Positions 1-5,800 of a stretch of DNA of 11,925 nt are shown piece after piece. Position 1 is the first letter of the stretch, and each line of letters begins with the position of its first letter. The notes under the pieces are model-generated. The model did not search any database. It was given only the letters and a program-made list of their open reading frames with translations, and was not told where the DNA came from. The stretch is taken from positions 1 to 11,925 of the forward strand of contig JWZX01000512.1 in NCBI GenBank assembly GCA_001275005.1, read 5' to 3'. The stretch comes from Chrysochromulina tobinii. Its lineage: Eukaryota; Haptophyta; Prymnesiales; Chrysochromulinaceae. The translations under genes and the position numbers were made by a program.

Positions 1-45
1 CCCCCTCTGTACGACCCTCCCCCCTGTTGCATGTTTTGTCCGACG

Positions 46-108
46 CAAGTTCCGTCGATTTGGAAAATTAACAAGGGGTGGATGTCACCTGTGATCAAGT
101 TCCGTCGA
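46..108. repeat. 13-bp direct repeat, two copies 50 bp apart
   Basis: The 13-mer CAAGTTCCGTCGA occurs at 46-58 and again at 96-108, in the DNA upstream of the PUB/UBX gene. It could be a repeated upstream element or chance. Nothing else in 1-142 is recognisable, and no TATA-like box is obvious there. Confidence 0.5.
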
Positions 109-142
109 AACTCAATTAACGCCGTCGGACGTCTTCGTGTGA

Positions 143-177
143 TTGACTTGACTTGACTTGACTTGACTTGAATTGAC
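143..177. repeat. (TTGAC)n pentanucleotide microsatellite
   Basis: Five perfect TTGAC units run from 143 to 167, followed by one degenerate TTGAA and another TTGAC up to 177. The tract lies about 100 bp upstream of the first plausible start codon of the PUB/UBX gene. It places in-frame stops just upstream of the PUB frame, at 154 and 169. Confidence 0.9.
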
Positions 178-273
178 TGTGATTCACGGCTGACTAGTCG
201 CCAGGCTCGGCGCCACGCTCGTGAGGCACCGCCATTGGCGCTTCTGGGCGCTCCGATGGTAGTGGACGCTGCC

Positions 274-1149
274 ATGGGCGCTGCGGGGAGGGCCGCGATG
301 CCGGTGGCGACGGCGGGCTCGTCGCAGGACGCTGCCGTGGGCGCTGCCGTGGGCGCCCGCGAGCCGCTTGCGAGCATGCTGCAGGATGCCCTCGAGGTCA
401 TGCGCGGCGCCTTCGTGGACGCAGCCTCGTACAGCGCAGCCCTCTCCTTGCTCTACAAGTATTGTGCTAACATCCTCTCCAACCCGTCGGTGGACAAGTT
501 CCGCGTGATTCAAAAGTCGAATGCGCGCTTCCAGAATGCCATTGGGCAGCATGCGGCGGCACGCCAGGTGCTTCGTGCCGTCGGCTTCGTTGAGATCTCG
601 GCCGGAGCTGCGCAGGACGGCTTCCTTCACCCTTCCCGCCTCCGCGGAGTTGAGCAAGCTGACCCTCCTGATGACGCTGATGACGCCGGTGATGGCCGCA
701 TTAACCGTCGCCACGACGGCGCCTCCCGCGCCCGTGGACGAGCCACCGATGGCCGACGCCGCCCTGCTGCAGGAGGCCCTCGAGGTCATGCGCGGCGCCT
801 TCGTGGACGCAGCCTCGTACAGCGCAGCCCTCTCCTTGCTCTACAAGTACTGTGCTAACATCCTCTCCAACCCGTCGGAGGACAAGTTCCGCGTGATTAA
901 GAAGTCGAATGCACGCTTCCAGAACGCCATTGGGCAGCATGCGGCGGCACGCCAGGTGCTTCGTGCCGTCGGCTTCGTTGAGATCTCGGCCGGAGCTGCG
1001 CAGGAGGCCTCCTTCACCCTTCCCGCCTTCGCGGAGTTGAGCAAGCTGACCCTCCTGATGACGCTGATGACGCCGGTGATGGCCGCATTAACCGTCGCCA
1101 CGACGGCGCCTCCCGCGCCCGTGGTCGGGCCGATGGCTGACGCCGCCCT

Positions 1150-1194
<45 letters not shown>

Positions 1195-2390
1195 CAGGGC
1201 GCCGCCTCCGCCGTCGTCGTCGCTCACGACGGCGCGTCTCGAGGAGCCGCCGAGTGCGAGCCAGCTGCTCACGACGGCGCGTCTCGAGGAGCCGCCGAGT
1301 GCGAGCCAGCTGCTCACGACGGCGCGTCTCGAGGAGCCGCCGAGTGCGAGCCAGCTGCGAGCGTCGACGGGCGGCATGACACTCACCGAGGCCCATGTCG
1401 CTACGCTCCGCCGGCAGAAGCTCCTGCCTCGCCCGGAGCTCTCTGTGCCACGTCAGCTGCTCGTGCTTCGGCCGGGCGAGGGCGTGGCCGCGCCGCCCCC
1501 TGAATTGAAAGAGGAGTTGCCTGAGGATTATTTCGAGCTGACCGCGAATGACGTGAGCGCCATGTCGCTCGCGGGCGCGCCGGGGGGCGCCGCCCGGTAC
1601 GGCGCGGCGATGCAAACCAAGGCGATGCGAGAGCTCCGGCAGCTCGAGGCGATGAAGGAATACTCGCACGCTCTGATCCGGGTGCGCCTGCCGGCCAGCC
1701 TCTCTGAATGGCCTCTGAACTGCCTGTAAACTGCCTCTGATGGCGTGTGATGGCCTATGATGGCGTCCGATGGCGTCTTACTGCGGCGTCTTACTGCGGC
1801 GTCTGACTGCGTCCGACTGCGTGCAGGTACGGCTGCCAGGCGGTCTGCTCGTGCAGGCGGCCTTCCACCCCCAGGAGCCAGTTCAGAATGTGCTCACCCT
1901 CGCACTCTCCTGCCTGGAGGAGCGCGTTTCGGACGTGTCGCTGCGCCCATACCTCTTTACGACCCCACCGCGGAACGTGCTGATCATGCAAGCATCGTTG
2001 GCGGAGGCGGGGCTCGTGCCTGCCGCGACGGCGATCCTCGCGTGGCACGCGCCGCTGCCCGCACCCCTCGCAAGCCTCACCGGCGAGGCCCTCCTGCGCC
2101 CCTTCGCACTCGCCCTGCTGAGCGTCGCGGCCGGTACCGGTACAGACGCGCCTGTGCCGGTCGCCGCCTTCCCCACAGCCAAGGAGGACGCGGCGGCTGC
2201 GAAGGATGAATCGAGTGCGGCGCGCGCGAGTGCCATCGGCAAGCGCCTCCTCGGCGGCGGCGCGAGCGGCACTGCCGGCGGGAGCGGCAGCGCCGTGTCG
2301 AGCGCGACCGGTACGGCCGGCGCGGAGGGCGCGTCCTCCTCAAGCGCGGGGGATGCCAAGACCGGTAAGCCCAAGTGGCTCAAAATGTGA
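274..2390 (+). CDS. ASPSCR1-like: ASPL/TUG-type UBX protein with two tandem PUB domains, p97/Cdc48 cofactor (frame break near 620; intron 1682-1826)
   Basis: Likely an adaptor of the AAA+ ATPase p97/Cdc48. PUB domains bind the p97 C-terminal tail, and UBX domains bind its N-domain. Two near-identical PUB modules lie at about 382-600 and 770-990, each with the LYKYCANILSNP and KSNARFQNAIG blocks. A poly-Ala/Pro linker and three 15-residue repeats follow. The segment from about 1439 matches ASPL/TUG: LPEDYFELTANDV, then TKAMRE, then the UBX core (VRLPGGLLVQAAF, LFTTPPRNVL, LAEAGLVPAA), ending in KPKWLKM like the family's KVPKWLKL tail. Exons are 274-1681 and 1827-2390. ATG 274 has good context (GCCATGG); ATG 256 is the alternative. 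PUB copy 1 is in frame 1 and copy 2 onward in frame 2, because of one extra base at 616-623. This may be a sequencing error, real decay, or an unseen 5' intron. The UBX/ASPL identity is strong; the 5' end is uncertain. Confidence 0.8.
378..1152 (+). repeat. Tandem duplication of a 388-bp unit carrying the PUB domain
   Basis: Copy 1 is 378-765 and copy 2 is 766 to about 1152. I count about seven substitutions in the first 228 bp, plus a one-base indel near 620 and a three-base indel near 745, so identity is roughly 96%. The spacing is 388 bp before the indel at 616-623 and 387 bp after it, which accounts for the change of reading frame between the copies. The duplication appears recent. Confidence 0.92.
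1169..1195 (+). repeat. (GCC)9 triplet repeat coding for poly-alanine
   Basis: Nine uninterrupted GCC triplets in the frame of PUB copy 2 encode nine alanines. They follow an Asp-Ala dipeptide run and begin the disordered linker between the PUB and UBX parts. Confidence 0.9.
1223..1357 (+). repeat. Three identical 45-bp tandem repeats in the linker
   Basis: Three copies start at 1223, 1268 and 1313, and I see no differences between them. Each encodes LTTARLEEPPSASQL in frame 2. The unit length is a multiple of three, so copy number can change without breaking the frame. The identity suggests recent expansion. There are no spacers, so this is not a CRISPR-like array. Confidence 0.95.
1682..1826 (+). 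other. GT-AG spliceosomal intron, 145 nt, filled with degenerate short repeats
   Basis: The donor is CGG|GTGCGC and the acceptor GTGCAG|GTACGG. Removing 1682-1826 joins frame 2 to frame 3 and restores HALIRVRLPGGLLVQAAF, which lines up with the start of the ASPL/TUG UBX domain. Without splicing, frame 2 ends at the TAA at 1727-1729. Inside are degenerate 10-13-nt units (TGATGGCGTC, CTTACTGCGGCGT and similar). The intron's first bases resemble the first bases of the next exon. Confidence 0.85.
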
Positions 2391-2827
2391 GGGGAGGGTC
2401 GTCGCTCCCACAGTGACTCCCTCAGGGGGGGTCCCTGTGGGAGATCGAGCGCACGCCGCACGGCCGCACGGTGACTTGCGAGGCGCGCAGCGGAGGATTC
2501 GCGTTCGGTCGCGGGTCGTGCATGTTCGTGACGGATGACGCAGAGCGGGACCGGACCGGCGAGAGATCGTGTAAAAAATGTCGGGGTGATCAAATCTCGA
2601 TTCTCAAATCAATGTGACACCGTTCGACGAGACAATGCACATTTTCCGGAGATGAAACTCTGCCGACTGCCCTGACCCTCCGTCGGTGCGCTCAGACACG
2701 CACTCGCACGTCACACCTGTCACCTCCACGACTGGACCAGATCTCCAGTTCACACTCACATGGTAATCCCCGAACGGTTTTCATGTGAGGGCTTCTTGCC
2801 ACTTACTCAGAGTACGCATGGATCATT
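2391..2827. other. Gap between convergent genes (3' UTRs of both)
   Basis: This 437-bp stretch lies between the stop codons of the PUB/UBX gene (plus) and the receptor gene (minus), so it should hold both 3' UTRs. Base composition falls toward AT between about 2570 and 2830. Apart from the hairpin listed separately I see only a TGTAA at 2570-2574. That is a polyadenylation signal in green algae, but of unknown relevance here. No convincing coding sequence is visible. Confidence 0.6.
2405..2443 (+). other. Strong hairpin in the 3' UTR, 14 nt after the UBX stop codon
   Basis: CTCCCACAG (2405-2413) pairs perfectly with CTGTGGGAG (2435-2443). After a single T/C mismatch, GACTCCC (2415-2421) pairs with GGGGGTC (2427-2433) with one wobble pair, closing a 5-nt loop. 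This gives 16 pairs in 39 nt. It could act as an RNA element in the 3' UTR of the plus-strand gene, or of the minus-strand transcript if that extends this far. Its function is unknown. Confidence 0.7.
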
Positions 2828-5800
2828 CTATGGATGATGGAAGTGGCCGTCCTCAGAGCTGTTGTCGGCCTGGAGAGTAGAAAGGGCAGCTTTCGCAGAG
2901 CCGAAAAACTGAGAGCCGATCAACTCAAGCGCGCCTTTCAGCGAGGAGAGCGCAGGTGGTGCAGTTGGTACAGATACGGCGTGTGACGGAGCGACGTAAG
3001 TCGCCAAACCACCTTCGGAGGCATTGTGTGGAGCAAAGTAGGTCGGGGAGGCATAGTTTGGCTCCGCATATGCGCCCGTATGGCTAATAGCATCCGCTCG
3101 ACGCAGCGGAGTCGAGGGGCGCGAAGCGCGCAAACTGCCCTCCAGGCGCTGGAGCTCGTTCACGATAGTAGGGAACGTAGGCCGTTGACCGGGATCGGTC
3201 TGAAGGCACCGGGTGGTAAGCGTTAGGATGCCGGGTGGGCAGCCGGCCGCATTGCGCAGCTGGTCGAGCGGGGTGGCTTCACCTCTGACAATAATCGCCT
3301 TGAGCGCGCGCACAGCGTCCTTCGCAGACATTCCGACGGGCAGTTGCACATGGCTGTATGGTATGGACCGAGTCCCCATGTGTGTGAGCAGGCACCCGAA
3401 GCTCCACACGTCGGTGGGCTTGGCTTTTGCGCCCGAGGTGAGCGCAAAGGCCTCGGGAGCCATGTAGGTCGGCGTACCCGCGGGCCCCTCGGCCTGCCCG
3501 GCATACTTGGTGAGTGCGGTGCCAAAGTCGGCCACCTTGGCGTGCCAGTGCTCCGCGAGTAACACGTTGCCAGGCTTCAGGTCACGATGGACCACATCCT
3601 TCGCATGCAGGTGCGTCATGCCCAAGGCAATATCAAGGGCGATGAGGACGAGGGATGCCTCCCACGTGGCGAGCTGATTGCGCTGCCGGTGGTGGTGCAG
3701 CACATCGAGCAACGAGGCGGGCATGAGCTCCATCAGAATGCCCGTCTTCCCGTCGTCGTGTGCAATGCCCATGGTGAGGAGCACATTCGGGTGGTGCAGG
3801 AGCATCGTCAGCTCAAACTCGTTCAGGAGCTCTTGCAGGGCCGCCGGTGTGGTCGCTGCCCGTAAGCTCTTGATGGCGCATGGGATCGAGTTGTACACGG
3901 CCACTCGCACCTCGCCGAAGCTGCCCACTCCGAGTCGCTCTTTCAGCGTCAGCTCTTTCCAGCTCACGAGGTTGACCACGTGCATCAAGCCTCCTGCCAC
4001 GCTCGACATCTCAATGCCGCTTCCGTTTGGTGGCGGCCGCGGCTGTGGCTGTGAGCTCGCGAGAAAGGTGTCCATAGTCGTGGGCTCACGGGCCTTAGTT
4101 GTGACATGCTTATTGATCTCCTTGATGATCTCGTCCAGAGTGCTGGGCGCCGTGAGCAACGTGCCGGGGTTTGGGATGTCATTGATCTTGCCGAGGTGCT
4201 TCTGCACATTCGATATCATCACCTCGGAATCCTGGTCCGTCAGCTTCGTCCACTGCATTTTGGGCCCGGGTAATCCTTCCTCAAAGACAATGGGTATCAG
4301 AGGGATTTTTCGCTCGATGGCGCAGTTGAGCTCCTTCAAGCACGGCTCGGACTCGTAGAGCGCTTTAGTCTTCAGGACGATCAGCACCTTGGCGTTTGCA
4401 TGACGCCCGTCCAGACGCAGCATGAACACCTTCCAGTCGACTCCAACGGGGACGTGCAGCCCGCTGAAGCATCGCACGCCGCACTGGTGGAGGATCCGGA
4501 TGAAACCCGCCGCATAATACATGCCTGGCCCGGCGCCTACGCAATCCTGCTCACGGCGACCCGTCGCATACGAGATCACCACTTCGGGATAGTATTTTTC
4601 AAACGCGCCCTCCGGTATAAGTGAGCGAACAGAGCTCTTCACTTCCTGCGTCATCTTCACTGTGATCGAGGGCGGCACCATGAAGGCCTCAGCGACATGC
4701 TTGGCCAACCAAGCGGCCCTCTCCGCTTTTGCTTTCCGAGCTGCGGCCTTCTTGGCTGCCCTCTCTTCGTTGTCGCCATTTGGCGCTGGTGGGCGTACGT
4801 TATCGTTGAGCCGACGACGACGGCGCATGAAGGCCAGGGCGAGGACAACTGTGATGATCACACCGACGACGACGCCGACGATGATGCCGATGGAGCCGCT
4901 CGTCTCGACTACACCGGCCGACGTGGGTGACATGGGCGGAGGTGGCGACGGTGAAGGCGGTGGCGGCGGCGGGACGTCTGCGATGGTGGGTGGCGTCACG
5001 ACCGCGAGCACGGCAATCGAGACGCCGGTGACGCTCGCGAGCATGGCGGTCGCGCTGCTCGTGCTGCTCGTCGCGCTGGCCATCGCCGACTGCACCGAGG
5101 CCGCCGTCACCGTGAGCGTCTGAATGCTCACGTCGACGATGACGCTGCCCGGCGATATGGCCAACTCCACCGCCGATGGGTCGACGCCGGCTCGAGCCGC
5201 GACTGCGCTCTGCATCTGGGCTTGCACGCTCAGAGTGAACGAGGAGACGTCGCCGCCGAGCTCGAGGGTGAATTCGACGAGGCTCATCGCCGGCGGCGAG
5301 GGCGGCGGCGAGGGCGACGGCGGCGAGGGCGACGGCGGCGGCGGTGAGGGCGAGGGCGGCGGTGAGGGCGGCGGAGGCGAGGGCGGCGGCGGTGGCGAGG
5401 GCGAGGGTGGAGGCGGCGATGGCGGCGGGGGCGGCGGCTGGGATGGCGGAGACGGTGGCGCGCGAGGCGGGGGCGGCGGAGCCTGCGGTGCGCCCGCTGG
5501 CGCAGATGGCGGCGGCGGCGAGGGCGAGGGCGGCGGCGGCGAGGGCGGCGGCGGCGAGGGTGAGGGCGGCGGCGGCGAGGGCGGCGGCGGCGGTGGCCGC
5601 GCTGCCCCGCACCACGTGCGCATCATCGAGATGAGCGGCGCTGGCGTGCTTGGCAGGCCGCTTCCGAGTCGCACGCCATCCAGCTGCGCCGGGCTGAGGG
5701 CGACGTCCCACACCAGCAGGTCCTTCATCTGGCCCGTTAACATCGGGGCGACAGACCAAGCGCTCTTGCCCACCCACAGGTTGGAGCGGCTCACCGGCAG

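Noticed and set aside
521-760. Translation start at ATG 521 for the frame-2 PUB/UBX reading
   Set aside because: That ATG falls inside PUB copy 1 in the wrong frame, giving a non-PUB leader. The start more likely lies at 256-274, before the frame break, or just before copy 2.
1223-1357. CRISPR-like repeat array
   Set aside because: The repeats are directly adjacent with no spacers, are in frame within a eukaryotic gene and encode a protein linker.
2570-2574. TGTAA as a polyadenylation signal
   Set aside because: It is a green-algal signal and the lineage is uncertain. A single 5-mer is expected by chance, so it is mentioned only in the gap entry.
1883-2593. Minus-strand open frame of 236 codons
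   Set aside because: It lies over the UBX exon, whose plus-strand reading has clear ASPL/UBX motifs. The minus frame has none and owes its length to high GC.
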